This document shows positions 25,291 through 33,913 of a stretch of 64,000 bases of DNA, piece by piece. Both the position numbers and the translations under genes were made by a program. Every line of letters starts with the position of its first letter. Positions within the stretch are counted from its first letter, which is position 1. Source of the stretch: Bordetella petrii (GTDB lineage Bacteria > Pseudomonadota > Gammaproteobacteria > Burkholderiales > Burkholderiaceae_B); assembly GCF_000067205.1 (NCBI RefSeq), contig NC_010170.1:1240001-1304000 (forward strand). The letters run 5' to 3'. The notes beneath the pieces are model-generated. The model saw nothing but the letters and a program-made list of their open reading frames with translations, made no database searches and had not been told where the DNA came from.

Positions 25291-27405
25291 ATGTCCAGCA
25301 TGATTCTCGGAGCCCGCGCGCGGCCATTTCTGAACCCTCTCTCCATTGCGGTAATCGGCGCGTCGGCGGACGAAGATAAGATCGGCGGGCGGCCGATAAA
25401 GTATCTCAGGCTCGCCGGCTATTCCGGGCCGATTTATCCGATCAATCCAAAGCGCGACGCTATCCACGGACTGAAATGCTATCCCTCGATTACCGCCGTC
25501 GATGATGATATCGATCTTGCGATCATTTCCGTTCCCGCCCAGGAGGTGCTGTCGGCGGTCGAGTCATGTGTGGCGAAGCGCGTGAGCGGCGTGCTCATTT
25601 TCTCCTCTGGGTTTTCCGAGGTCGATGAGGCGGGACGTATTTTGCAGGAACGCATTGTCCAACTGGCGAGCGAAGGAGGCGTTGCGCTGCTGGGACCCAA
25701 TTGCGCAGGCACGTTCAACACGCGGGCCGGATTGCTCGCCACCTTCAGCAGCGGAATCCTTGACAAGCCGCCGCAGCCCGGTTCCATCTCCTTTGTCAGT
25801 CAGTCTGGAGCCTTCGGAATCAACATGTTGGTGCTCGCCGGAGAGCGAGATCTCGGACTGAGCATGTGCCTGACCAGCGGCAATCAGGCCGATGTGGATG
25901 TGGCGGAAGCCCTGGCTTACATGGCGCAGGACCCGGAGACCGAAGTCATTGGCGTATGCATCGAAGGAATTCCGGACTTCGATCGCTTTCTTGCGGCCAT
26001 CGAACTGGCTCGTCGCAATCGCAAGCCGGTGATCGTGCTGAAACTGGGGCGCTCCGAGGTCGGCGCGCGGGCAGTGGCTTCGCATACCGCGAGCATCGCC
26101 GGATCGGACGAGGTCTTTGACGCAATTCTTCGCCAATACAGCGTCTGCCGCGCCCACTCCATTGAAGAGCTGCTGGATATTGCCTATGCCTGCTCGCTTC
26201 GGCGCCACCCGCCGAATGATAAGTTGGGAATCATCACGGTATCAGGCGGCGTCGGCATATTGACTGCCGATCAGGCGTCGGCGGCCGGGCTGGATGTTGC
26301 GGAGCTGCCGGCGCAGCCTCAGGCCGCCATCAAGGCGCTGCTGCCGTTCGCCGCGGCCGGTAATCCTGTGGACGTCACAGCGCAGATTACGACTCAGCCC
26401 GCATTGGTTGAGCCGATGTTCGAACATATGCTGGCCGGCGGCTATGGGTCTTCGATCGCGCTATTTACCTATCTTCCCCGCAACAGGGTTCTGTTCGAGA
26501 AGATGCTCTTCTACTTTGAGAGGGTAGCGTCCAGGTATCCCGGCCATTTCTTCGTCATATGCGCCCTGACCGACTCGGAGATGCGCACACGCCTGGAAAG
26601 TATGGGCTATGCGGTATTCGACGATCCGGGCAGAGCGGTCAGGGCAATTCGCGCGCTGGTCGATTTCCAGAAGGCGTTCGACCTACCGTCCGCGGTGCGC
26701 GAGGCAGTTGTCATGCTCGGGGCGAAGAGCGTTCGACGCGGGGCCGTGTATGACGAATTTCAGGCCAAGAAGTTGCTGGCGCTTGCGGGAATTCCCGGCT
26801 TGCCGGAGGAACTCGTGTCGTCCGTCGACCAGGCGCTGGGCGCCGCCAAGCGCATAGGCTATCCGCTGGTCATGAAGATCGTTTCACCCGAAATTAAGCA
26901 CAAATCCGAAATCGGCGGCGTGCTTCTTGATATCAAGGATACGGAACAGGTTCGACAGGGCTACGAAACCCTGCTGCGGCGGGCTGCCGACGCGGCGCCG
27001 AACGCGGAGGTGAGGGGCGTCCTGATGGCACGACAGGTGAAGGGTGGTGTCGAAACCATTCTTGGCGTATTCCGCGATCCCGTAATCGGCCCCATTGTCA
27101 TGTTCGGCTTGGGCGGCGTGCTGGTCGAGATCCTCAAAGACGTCACCTTCCGAAGAGCGCCCATTTCTCGCGACGAAGCATATCGCATGATTCGTGAAGT
27201 GAAAGGACATGCGCTGCTGCAAGGCGTGCGCGGAGTCCCCGCGGCCGATGAGGACGCGCTGATCGTTGCCTTGGTCAAGCTGTCCATCTTTGCCGCATCC
27301 CAGATTGATTCGATTGAATCTATTGACGTCAATCCTTTCGTCGTCTTGCCCGCGGGCAACGGTGCATTCGCCCTGGATGCATTGATCGAGGTCCGCAGCG
27401 CGTGA
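25291..27405 (+). CDS. Acyl-CoA ligase, ADP-forming acetate-CoA ligase family (fused alpha-beta type)
   Basis: 704 residues. The N-terminal CoA-binding domain has PLSIAVIGASADEDKIGGR and ends with GPNCAGTFNTR; the succinyl-CoA-synthetase-like flavodoxin fold follows, with the phospho-His candidate in ASHTASIAGSDEVF. The C-terminal ATP-grasp domain begins around AKKLLALAGIPGLPEELV and contains YPLVMKIVSPEIKHKSEIGGV and VMFGLGGVLVEILKDV. It activates a carboxylic acid with CoA in the cytoplasm. It is one of two such ligases here; the other is at 31745. It lies between a Bug receptor and an acyl-CoA dehydrogenase, and its substrate is unknown. Confidence 0.88.
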   Translation: MSSMILGARARPFLNPLSIAVIGASADEDKIGGRPIKYLRLAGYSGPIYPINPKRDAIHGLKCYPSITAVDDDIDLAIISVPAQEVLSAVESCVAKRVSGVLIFSSGFSEVDEAGRILQERIVQLASEGGVALLGPNCAGTFNTRAGLLATFSSGILDKPPQPGSISFVSQSGAFGINMLVLAGERDLGLSMCLTSGNQADVDVAEALAYMAQDPETEVIGVCIEGIPDFDRFLAAIELARRNRKPVIVLKLGRSEVGARAVASHTASIAGSDEVFDAILRQYSVCRAHSIEELLDIAYACSLRRHPPNDKLGIITVSGGVGILTADQASAAGLDVAELPAQPQAAIKALLPFAAAGNPVDVTAQITTQPALVEPMFEHMLAGGYGSSIALFTYLPRNRVLFEKMLFYFERVASRYPGHFFVICALTDSEMRTRLESMGYAVFDDPGRAVRAIRALVDFQKAFDLPSAVREAVVMLGAKSVRRGAVYDEFQAKKLLALAGIPGLPEELVSSVDQALGAAKRIGYPLVMKIVSPEIKHKSEIGGVLLDIKDTEQVRQGYETLLRRAADAAPNAEVRGVLMARQVKGGVETILGVFRDPVIGPIVMFGLGGVLVEILKDVTFRRAPISRDEAYRMIREVKGHALLQGVRGVPAADEDALIVALVKLSIFAASQIDSIESIDVNPFVVLPAGNGAFALDALIEVRSA

Positions 27406-27549
27406 GCAGCGGAGGCGTTTCGCATTGTTCGTAGCAGCGCATGGTGGATACGCCGATCTCGTCGGATGATGTCATGCGGTGACAGGCGCCTTTGCCACGT
27501 TGCTCAAAAGTTATGAAATTGAATATACCGAGGAGGTTGAATCTGCGTT

Positions 27550-28704
27550 ATGAGAAATCCCAATATTGATTATGGTCTATCCGACGAACAGAAAATGATC
27601 CGCGAAAGTGTGCTTTCGCTTCTGGAAAAGGCCATGCCTCGAGAGAGGATCCTGGAAATGGACGAAGCGCGCCAGTTTCCCATCGAGGCCTATATGGCGT
27701 TGGCCGAGGCCGGTTGGATCGGGTTGCCGCACGAGCGTGAATACGGGGGCTCGGAAGGCTCGTGCAAGGACTTGGCCATCTTTGTCGAAACGGTTTCTTA
27801 TCATAATGCTCAACTGGCGTCCGCCTATCTGACTACCGCCATCTATGGCGGCATGCAGGTCAAGTACGGGGCAAGCGCCGAAGTCAAAGCGGAAATCTTG
27901 CCGAAGCTGGTCTCCGGCGCTCTGCGCCTGGCGCTTTGCATCACCGAACCCGCGACGGGTTCGGACGTTGCGTCTATTAGTACGCGCGCTGTCCAGGATG
28001 GGGACGACTACCTCATCAGCGGGCAGAAGGTGTACATCACTTGCGCTCATATGGCGGACTACTTGGTTGTGGCAACCAAGACCAATCCCGATGCGCGGCA
28101 CAAGGGAATCACATTATTCCTGGTCGATGCTCATGCGCCGGGCGTTGCCGTTCGACCGCTCAAGGGATTGGGGCGGCGAATGATCCACACCAATGAAGTC
28201 TTTTTCGATGACGTGCGGGTATCGTCCGCTCGCATGCTTGGCGAACTCAACGGAGGCTGGCGGGCTTTGATGCGCGGGCTGAACATCGAGCGTCTGTGCC
28301 TTGCCGCGGCGGCGTGCGGGAACATGATGCGCATCATCGATGACGCTCGTGATTTCGCCACGCAACGCGCGCAATTCGGCAACCCCATTTCGAGCTATCA
28401 GGCGATCGCCCACAAATTCGCCGATATGCAGATCATGGCGACCAGCGCGAGAGTCATGACCCTTCATGTCGCGGAAATGCTGGACGCGGGACAAACCCCC
28501 ACCATGGAGACAGCGATCGCAAAAGTACAGGCGACCGAGAGCAACTCTCGATGCGCGGATATGGGAATGCAGATCATGGGCGGCGCGGGATACATGATGG
28601 AGCATCCGATGCAGATGTATTTTCGCGATGCAAGGGTTGGCACTATCGGAGGCGGTACGAGCGAAATCATGCGTTCGATCATCGCCAAGCAAATGGGCCT
28701 GTGA
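27550..28704 (+). CDS. Acyl-CoA dehydrogenase
   Basis: 384 residues from the ATG at 27550, preceded by GAGGAGG. N-terminal helical domain (YGLSDEQKMIRESVLSLLEK), the FAD/substrate loop ALCITEPATGSDVASISTRA, and the C-terminal domain with RAQFGNPISSYQAIAHKFADMQ are all typical. It oxidises an acyl-CoA to the 2-enoyl-CoA using FAD and ETF. The segment where medium- and short-chain enzymes carry the catalytic Glu reads TIGGGTSEIMR, that is Gly in place of Glu, and Ala occupies the alternative helix-G position, so the catalytic base is not evident. It probably ends the first operon (receptor, ligase, dehydrogenase). Confidence 0.92.
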   Translation: MRNPNIDYGLSDEQKMIRESVLSLLEKAMPRERILEMDEARQFPIEAYMALAEAGWIGLPHEREYGGSEGSCKDLAIFVETVSYHNAQLASAYLTTAIYGGMQVKYGASAEVKAEILPKLVSGALRLALCITEPATGSDVASISTRAVQDGDDYLISGQKVYITCAHMADYLVVATKTNPDARHKGITLFLVDAHAPGVAVRPLKGLGRRMIHTNEVFFDDVRVSSARMLGELNGGWRALMRGLNIERLCLAAAACGNMMRIIDDARDFATQRAQFGNPISSYQAIAHKFADMQIMATSARVMTLHVAEMLDAGQTPTMETAIAKVQATESNSRCADMGMQIMGGAGYMMEHPMQMYFRDARVGTIGGGTSEIMRSIIAKQMGL

Positions 28705-28780
28705 TCGGTTGCCGCAGTCGGCGCTACTCATGTCGCACGGTGAGGCGATGAAGCGTCCCGTGCTCGGCGCAGTCTCTGCC

Positions 28781-28820
28781 TGTCTTGTGCACAGGCACTG
28801 TCGTGTATGTGGTGCAGACA
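28781..28820 (+). promoter_or_regulatory. Tandem activator-site candidates (UAS) for the sigma-54 promoter at 28936
   Basis: TGTCTTGTGCACAGGCA (28781-28797) and TGTATGTGGTGCAGACA (28804-28820) start 23 bp apart, the same spacing as the pair at 24001. They lie 116-155 bp upstream of the -24 box, in an otherwise gene-free stretch of 307 bp. Confidence 0.55.
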
Positions 28821-28873
28821 AATGGCCCGCGTCGATCTCTGCCTCGCCAATCGATAGCGGGATTGCCGGCCTC

Positions 28874-28900
28874 GATCGGCCGTCATGACGACGGCCGATC
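28874..28900 (+). terminator. Perfect inverted repeat upstream of sigma-54 promoter
   Basis: GATCGGCCGTC and GACGGCCGATC form an 11-bp perfect stem around a 5-nt loop. It could terminate transcription of the upstream acyl-CoA dehydrogenase gene (stop at 28704), but it lacks a U tract. It lies 36 bp upstream of the -24 box, so a protein-binding role is also possible. Confidence 0.45.
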
Positions 28901-28935
28901 TGCGCATTTCATGCCGTTGGCGTATTCGAAATCGT

Positions 28936-28951
28936 TGGCACAGATATTGCT
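28936..28951 (+). promoter_or_regulatory. Sigma-54 promoter of the 29012-40519 gene run
   Basis: TGGCACAGATATTGCT differs from the TGGCACGNNNNTTGCW consensus at one position. The crotonase start is 61 bp downstream, and eleven codirectional genes, including the TRAP transporter, follow with mostly overlapping or short junctions. Confidence 0.8.
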
Positions 28952-29011
28952 TTGTTGTCTTTGTGTCGCGGGTTTTTATGCGACATCCATAAATCTCGTT
29001 TGTTGAAAGCC

Positions 29012-29788
29012 ATGCATACTGAAAAATCAGAGACTGTTCTGCTCGGCAAAGAAGAAGGCCTGGCAACGATTACCTTGTCGCGGCCAGAGAAGCGCAATGC
29101 GCTGTCGACTGAAATGCGACTTCGGTTCGGAGCGTGCATTGCCGACGTGTCAAACGACCCGGAAGTCAAGGTCGTGCTTATACAAGGCGAAGGCGAAGCA
29201 TTCTGCGCCGGCGCGGATCTGGACAAGGCGCCGGATTCACCGCTGGCGTGGCGAGACCGTATTCTGCTTGCGCAAAAGCATCATATCGCTATTGCAAGAA
29301 TGCAAAAGCCCGTCGTCGCCGCCGTTCAGGGAATGGCGGTCGGCGGAGGCGCGTCAATCGCCCTTGCCGCCGACATTCTGGTGATGGCGGAAGACGCCAA
29401 GCTGGTTTTTCCCTTTGTGCGATTGGGCCTGGTTCCGGACGGAGGCCTGAGCTATCTGCTGCAGGCCAAGCTGACTGCCGCGGTCTCCATCGATTTGCTG
29501 TTGGCGGGTGGAACGCTGACCGCAGCGCAAGCCCTGCGATTGGGTTTGACACGGCGCGTTGTGGCAAATCAGGAACTGGGTTCCGCTGGCCTCGAACTGG
29601 CCCGGGAACTGCGGCGTCTGCCGTGGGAAGCGGCAATGCTCACGAAGTCACTGTGCGCACAGCATTGGGCGGCGGGACTGGAACGTGTGCTCAGCCATGA
29701 AGCGGATGCTTTTGCGCTCGCTTCGTCGACTGAAGGGCACGCGCGCGCCCTGGCGGCCATGCGCGAGAAACTCAAAAAGGACAAATGA
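29012..29788 (+). CDS. Crotonase-fold enoyl-CoA isomerase/hydratase (PaaG-like)
   Basis: 258 residues from the ATG at 29012. The CoA-binding block RPEKRNALSTEMRLRFG and the oxyanion-hole region EGEAFCAGADLDK are intact. The two Glu residues of true hydratases are absent: GGGASIALAADI has Ser where hydratases have Glu, and FPFVRLGLVPDGGLSYLL has no Glu at the second site but keeps the Asp of PaaG-type isomerases. A double-bond isomerase or another crotonase reaction is therefore more likely than hydration. It is the first gene after a sigma-54 promoter; its stop overlaps the next ATG. Confidence 0.85.
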   Translation: MHTEKSETVLLGKEEGLATITLSRPEKRNALSTEMRLRFGACIADVSNDPEVKVVLIQGEGEAFCAGADLDKAPDSPLAWRDRILLAQKHHIAIARMQKPVVAAVQGMAVGGGASIALAADILVMAEDAKLVFPFVRLGLVPDGGLSYLLQAKLTAAVSIDLLLAGGTLTAAQALRLGLTRRVVANQELGSAGLELARELRRLPWEAAMLTKSLCAQHWAAGLERVLSHEADAFALASSTEGHARALAAMREKLKKDK

Positions 29789-30567
29789 TGTTTGCACCAG
29801 ACATTCTTCAAGGACGAGTCGCCATGATCACCGGCGGCGCCGGCGGCATAGGCCTGGATATTGCCAAGACCTATGGCCGGCTGGGCGCGCGGGTGGTGCT
29901 GGCCAGCCGAAACCAGGATAGATTGGACCACGCCGCGGCCCAGTTGAGCGAAGAGGGCATAGACGTCCTGGCGGTGCGTGCCGACGTGCGCAACTACGAC
30001 GAGGTCAAGGCGGCCGTGGAGAGCGCAGTGACGCATTTCGGCGCGCTCGACATCCTGGTGAACAATGCGGCGGGAAATTTCTATTGTCCCACTGCGGAAC
30101 TGTCGCCGAATGGCTGGCGGACGGTTATCGACATCGATCTCAACGGCACGTTCTATGGTTGCCATGCGGCATACAAGCATTTGAAGCAGTCGCCGTTCGG
30201 CGGCTGCATCATCAGCATCGTCACGATGCTCGGCCTGAGCGGCTGGCCAGGCGCCGCCCATGCGGGCGCGGCCAAGGCAGGCATCCTGTCTTTGTCCCGG
30301 ACGCTGGCAGTCGAATGGGGAGCGGACAACATACGCGTCAATACTATCTCTCCCGGCCCCATCGGCGACACGGAAGGGGTACGCCGCCTCTATCAGGAAA
30401 CGGGGCGAGAGGAGCTGGAGCGCAAGAAGACCGCTCTGGGCCGATTCGGGCGAAAGACGGATATCGCCAACGCCGCGACCTATCTGGCGTCCGACATGGC
30501 TGCATACATCACCGGGGAAAACATGATCGTCGATGGCGGCCGGTGGCTGAAATATGTGGCGGCTTGA
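29785..30567 (+). CDS. SDR family oxidoreductase, 2,4-dienoyl-CoA reductase-like
   Basis: 260 residues. Nucleotide motif MITGGAGGIGLDIAKTYGRLG, then NNAAGNF, and the C-terminal segment ISPGPIGDTEG. The active-site stretch is GWPGAAHAGAAKAGILSLS: the Lys is present but the Tyr of the usual YxxxK is replaced by Ala/His, the pattern I recall from peroxisomal-type 2,4-dienoyl-CoA reductases. It would reduce 2,4-dienoyl-CoA intermediates with NADPH during breakdown of unsaturated acids. The ATG at 29785 overlaps the crotonase stop; the ATG at 29788 is equally possible and has better ribosome-site spacing. Confidence 0.85.
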   Translation: MMFAPDILQGRVAMITGGAGGIGLDIAKTYGRLGARVVLASRNQDRLDHAAAQLSEEGIDVLAVRADVRNYDEVKAAVESAVTHFGALDILVNNAAGNFYCPTAELSPNGWRTVIDIDLNGTFYGCHAAYKHLKQSPFGGCIISIVTMLGLSGWPGAAHAGAAKAGILSLSRTLAVEWGADNIRVNTISPGPIGDTEGVRRLYQETGREELERKKTALGRFGRKTDIANAATYLASDMAAYITGENMIVDGGRWLKYVAA

Positions 30568-30605
30568 AATACATCGCACAAAAATCTGAACATCGAGAAG
30601 ACAGA

Positions 30606-31748
30606 ATGGATTTCGAACCAACCGAAGATCAAGTCCTGCTGCGACAGGCGATCTCGCGTCTTGTGAAGGCCGAGTGCCCTTCTGAAAAGGTTCGCCGCTG
30701 GGACAGGGAAGGCATTTTCCCCGAGGACGTCTATGCCGCGATGGCCGGTGCGGGCTTTGTATCGATGGTGGTGCCCGCCGAGTATGGCGGACTGGGCAGT
30801 CCCATGTCGGATTGCATCATCCTGTACGAGGAAGTCGCCCGGCCTGCCGTCGACTTCGCCACCCGAATCGCTCTGCAGGCCTGGGGATCGATGATTCTGG
30901 CGGATTTCGCCAGCGAGGAGCTCAAGCGGGACATCCTGCCGCGCGTGGCAACAGGCGAGCTCAAGCTCTCTTTCAGCCTGACGGAGCCGAGCTCGGGATC
31001 GGATGCCGCTTCGCTGGCCACCAGTGCGCGCCGCAGCGGCGACGATTGGCTGCTGCGCGGCCAGAAGCTGTTTTCCAGCGGTGCGCATGCGCCGGACAAC
31101 ATGATCATCGTTGCCGCACGCACGGCCACGGGGAAAAGCCGTCACGAAGGGATATCGCTGTTCCTGGTGCCCAATGATCTTCCAGGCCTGCACATTCAGC
31201 GTCTGGACGTGATCGGCCGCCGTATCCTGGGGCTGACGGAAATCTTTTTCGATGACGTGAGAATTCCTTCGCGCTATCTGATCGGCGCGGACGGCAGCGG
31301 CTGGGAATATGTCGGCCGTCATCTCGAGCGGGAACGCATCACGCTGGCGGCCAACTATATCGGCAGTGCAAGCAGCGCAGTGGATGATGCGGTGGCCTAC
31401 GCCAAAGAGCGCCGGCAATTCGGCAAGCCCATCGGAAAATTTCAATCGATCGCCCATCGGCTCGCGGACATGGCAACGGAGCTGGAGGTCGGCAGATGGA
31501 TCACCGCGATGGCTGCCTGGCGCTACGACAACGGTCTGCCGTGCCGCAAGGAAGCCAGCATGGCCAAACTCTATGTCTCGGAGATGCTGCAACGCGTAAC
31601 GGCTAGCGGCATGCAGATTCTCGGCGGGCACGCCTACACCGCCGATCACGATATGCAACGTTATTGGCGCGACGCCCGCAACGCGACGGTAGGCGGCGGC
31701 ACATCGGAAATACAGCGCCAGCTCATCGCGAGAGACCTGGGGCTATGA
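30606..31748 (+). CDS. Acyl-CoA dehydrogenase
   Basis: 380 residues from the ATG at 30606. N-terminal EPTEDQVLLRQAISRLVKAE, FAD loop FSLTEPSSGSDAASLATSARR, and C-terminal ERRQFGKPIGKFQSIAHRLADM are typical. As in the dehydrogenase at 27550, the Glu of the YEGT motif is replaced: the segment reads ATVGGGTSEIQRQLIARDLGL. It introduces a C=C bond into an acyl-CoA and passes electrons to ETF. It starts 38 bp after the SDR gene and its stop overlaps the ligase ATG by ATGA, so these genes form one operon. Confidence 0.92.
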   Translation: MDFEPTEDQVLLRQAISRLVKAECPSEKVRRWDREGIFPEDVYAAMAGAGFVSMVVPAEYGGLGSPMSDCIILYEEVARPAVDFATRIALQAWGSMILADFASEELKRDILPRVATGELKLSFSLTEPSSGSDAASLATSARRSGDDWLLRGQKLFSSGAHAPDNMIIVAARTATGKSRHEGISLFLVPNDLPGLHIQRLDVIGRRILGLTEIFFDDVRIPSRYLIGADGSGWEYVGRHLERERITLAANYIGSASSAVDDAVAYAKERRQFGKPIGKFQSIAHRLADMATELEVGRWITAMAAWRYDNGLPCRKEASMAKLYVSEMLQRVTASGMQILGGHAYTADHDMQRYWRDARNATVGGGTSEIQRQLIARDLGL

Positions 31749-33913
31749 GTTCATTGTCTGGGTTCGTCGCCGACCGGCAGCGGTTGTTCGGCCAGAAAGA
31801 GATGCGGCGGCTGATCGATCCTTCGAGCGTCGCCGTCGTCGGCGCTTCGGACACGCCCGGGTCGTTCGGCCGCCATACGTTGGAGAACATCCGCGTCGGC
31901 TATCAAGGACGCCTGTACGCGGTCAACCCCAAGTATCGGAGCGTCGCGGGTGTCCCCTGCTATGCCTCGCTGGAGGATCTGCCGGAAGTGCCGGACTGCG
32001 TCATCGTGGCGGTGCCCAATGACGCGGTGTTGCCGCTGGTGGAACAGGCCGCGATGTGCGGGGTGGGTGGGGTGATCGTATTCTCCTCCGGCTTTGCGGA
32101 AGTCGGCGATATCGAGAAGGTCCGGATCCAGCATCGCATGGCGACCATCGCCGCTGAAACGGGAATGCGGATCATCGGTCCGAACTGCGTGGGGATTGTC
32201 AATTCGAACAGCATGGCCGCCTTGACGTTCATGCCCAAGTTCAATGAGATGTGCTGGGCGCGTGGCGACATCGGCCTGATCTCCCAGAGCGGCGCGCTGG
32301 GATATTGCGTGCTGCAGGGCATGGAGCGCTGGATAGGGTTTTCTCATTACCTGTCGCCGGGCAACTCGTGCGACGTCGACGTCTGCGACATGATCAATTA
32401 TCTGGTCGACGACGAATCGACCAAGGTGATCGCCTGCATGTTTGAAGGCGTGAGAGACGGTGCGCGGCTGTTGCGGGCGGCGCGGCGCGCGCTCGAGGCG
32501 GACAAGCCTCTCTTGATATACAAAATGGCGACGAGCGCCATCAGCCGGCGCACTGCGCTTTCTCATACGGGAACCATGGCCGGGTCGGAGCAGGCCTATG
32601 CAGCCGCCTTCGAGCGTACGGGGGTGGTGGTCGTAGACGACTGGGAAGCCATGCTGGAAACGGCCGTGTTCTTTTCCAAGGCGGGCCGGCCGAAGGCATC
32701 CGGGGTAGGCGTGATCGCCAGCTCTGGCGGCGCGGCCGTGATGGCTGCCGACAAGGCGGAAAATCTGAACGTTCCCCTGCCGGCACCCGCGCCGGGAACC
32801 GCCGATATCTTGAAGGCTGTCATCCCGGATTTCGGCGCAGTCGACAATCCATGCGATTTGACCGCGGAGTCCTTGAAAAGCCTGGATCTCTATGGCGAAT
32901 GCATACGCGCGTTCGCGAATGACCCGAGCTATGCCGTGGTGGTGGTTCCGATGATGTCGGCGCACCGTCCAGCGACGGTGGAACGCGCCCGATTTATTTC
33001 GCAATTGGCGGAAACGGTGAATAAGCCGATCTGCATCGTGTGGATCAATGAGTGGCTGAATGGCCCGGGTAGCGAAATCTATGATTCCTCGCCGCGTCTA
33101 TCGATGTTTCGATCGATGCGGCGCTGCATCAGTGCGGTGAGAGCCTGGCTGACGCACTACCAGCGCCGCGACACCTTGCTGCGGCAACCATCCCGATCGC
33201 CCGGGCGGCCGCCGGCCGGCCGCATTGGGCCGGCGCATGCCGCGCGCAGCCGTACTTTGAGCGAAAGCGAATCCAAACGCCTGTTGGTGGCTTTCGGCGT
33301 GCCGGTGACCCGGGAGAGGTTGGCGGACGGAGTTGATGCCGCCGTACTGGCGGCTACGGAAATCGGTTTTCCTGTCGCCTTGAAGCTGGACTCCGCCGAC
33401 ATTCCGCACAAGACAGAGGCGGGTGTCATCCGGCTCGGCCTGCGCGACGAGGCAGAAGTGCAGTCGGCTGCCGAAGCGCTGCAAAAGATCGGCGCGGCCT
33501 TTCCCCACCGCCCGGTCATCAACGGCATTCTGGTACAGGAGATGGCAAAGGCGGGCACGGAATTCATGGTGGGCATGCGCCGCGACCCGCAGTTCGGCTC
33601 GCTCGTGCTGTGCGGCTTCGGGGGCGTAGATGTCGAGCTCGTGCGCGATGTCGCCGTTCAGTTGGCGCCGGTCGATCGCGAACAGGCGCGCGATCTGATT
33701 CTGTCGCTGAAAAGAGCACCGATTCTGACAGGGTACCGGAATCGGCCCGCCCTGGACCTGGAAGCGCTGATCGACGTAGTCTGCCGGGTTTCCGATCTGG
33801 CGATAGACATGCAAGGCATCGTCGAGATCGATATCAATCCTTTCATATTGCATGAGCATGGCGGCGTAGCCGTCGATGCACTGATCGTTTCCACAGACCG
33901 GGAAAAAATATGA
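31745..33913 (+). CDS. Acyl-CoA ligase, ADP-forming acetate-CoA ligase family (fused type)
   Basis: 722 residues. The CoA-binding domain is PSSVAVVGASDTPGSFGR to GPNCVGIVNSN; the candidate phospho-His lies in ALSHTGTMAGSEQAY. A linker of about 40 Arg/Pro-rich residues (near 478-510) precedes the ATP-grasp domain (SKRLLVAFGVPVTRERL, ALKLDSADIPHKTEAGVIRLG, VLCGFGGVDVELVRDV). It forms an acyl-CoA from a free acid. It is a divergent paralogue of the ligase at 25291, suggesting a second substrate or a later acid intermediate. ATGA overlaps link it to the dehydrogenase before and the flavin oxidoreductase after. Confidence 0.88.
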   Translation: MSSLSGFVADRQRLFGQKEMRRLIDPSSVAVVGASDTPGSFGRHTLENIRVGYQGRLYAVNPKYRSVAGVPCYASLEDLPEVPDCVIVAVPNDAVLPLVEQAAMCGVGGVIVFSSGFAEVGDIEKVRIQHRMATIAAETGMRIIGPNCVGIVNSNSMAALTFMPKFNEMCWARGDIGLISQSGALGYCVLQGMERWIGFSHYLSPGNSCDVDVCDMINYLVDDESTKVIACMFEGVRDGARLLRAARRALEADKPLLIYKMATSAISRRTALSHTGTMAGSEQAYAAAFERTGVVVVDDWEAMLETAVFFSKAGRPKASGVGVIASSGGAAVMAADKAENLNVPLPAPAPGTADILKAVIPDFGAVDNPCDLTAESLKSLDLYGECIRAFANDPSYAVVVVPMMSAHRPATVERARFISQLAETVNKPICIVWINEWLNGPGSEIYDSSPRLSMFRSMRRCISAVRAWLTHYQRRDTLLRQPSRSPGRPPAGRIGPAHAARSRTLSESESKRLLVAFGVPVTRERLADGVDAAVLAATEIGFPVALKLDSADIPHKTEAGVIRLGLRDEAEVQSAAEALQKIGAAFPHRPVINGILVQEMAKAGTEFMVGMRRDPQFGSLVLCGFGGVDVELVRDVAVQLAPVDREQARDLILSLKRAPILTGYRNRPALDLEALIDVVCRVSDLAIDMQGIVEIDINPFILHEHGGVAVDALIVSTDREKI

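Noticed and set aside
27406..27549. Possible sigma-54 promoter before the acyl-CoA dehydrogenase at 27550
   Set aside because: GG and GC dinucleotides are present but not at the required spacing; the gene is more simply read from the 24112 promoter.
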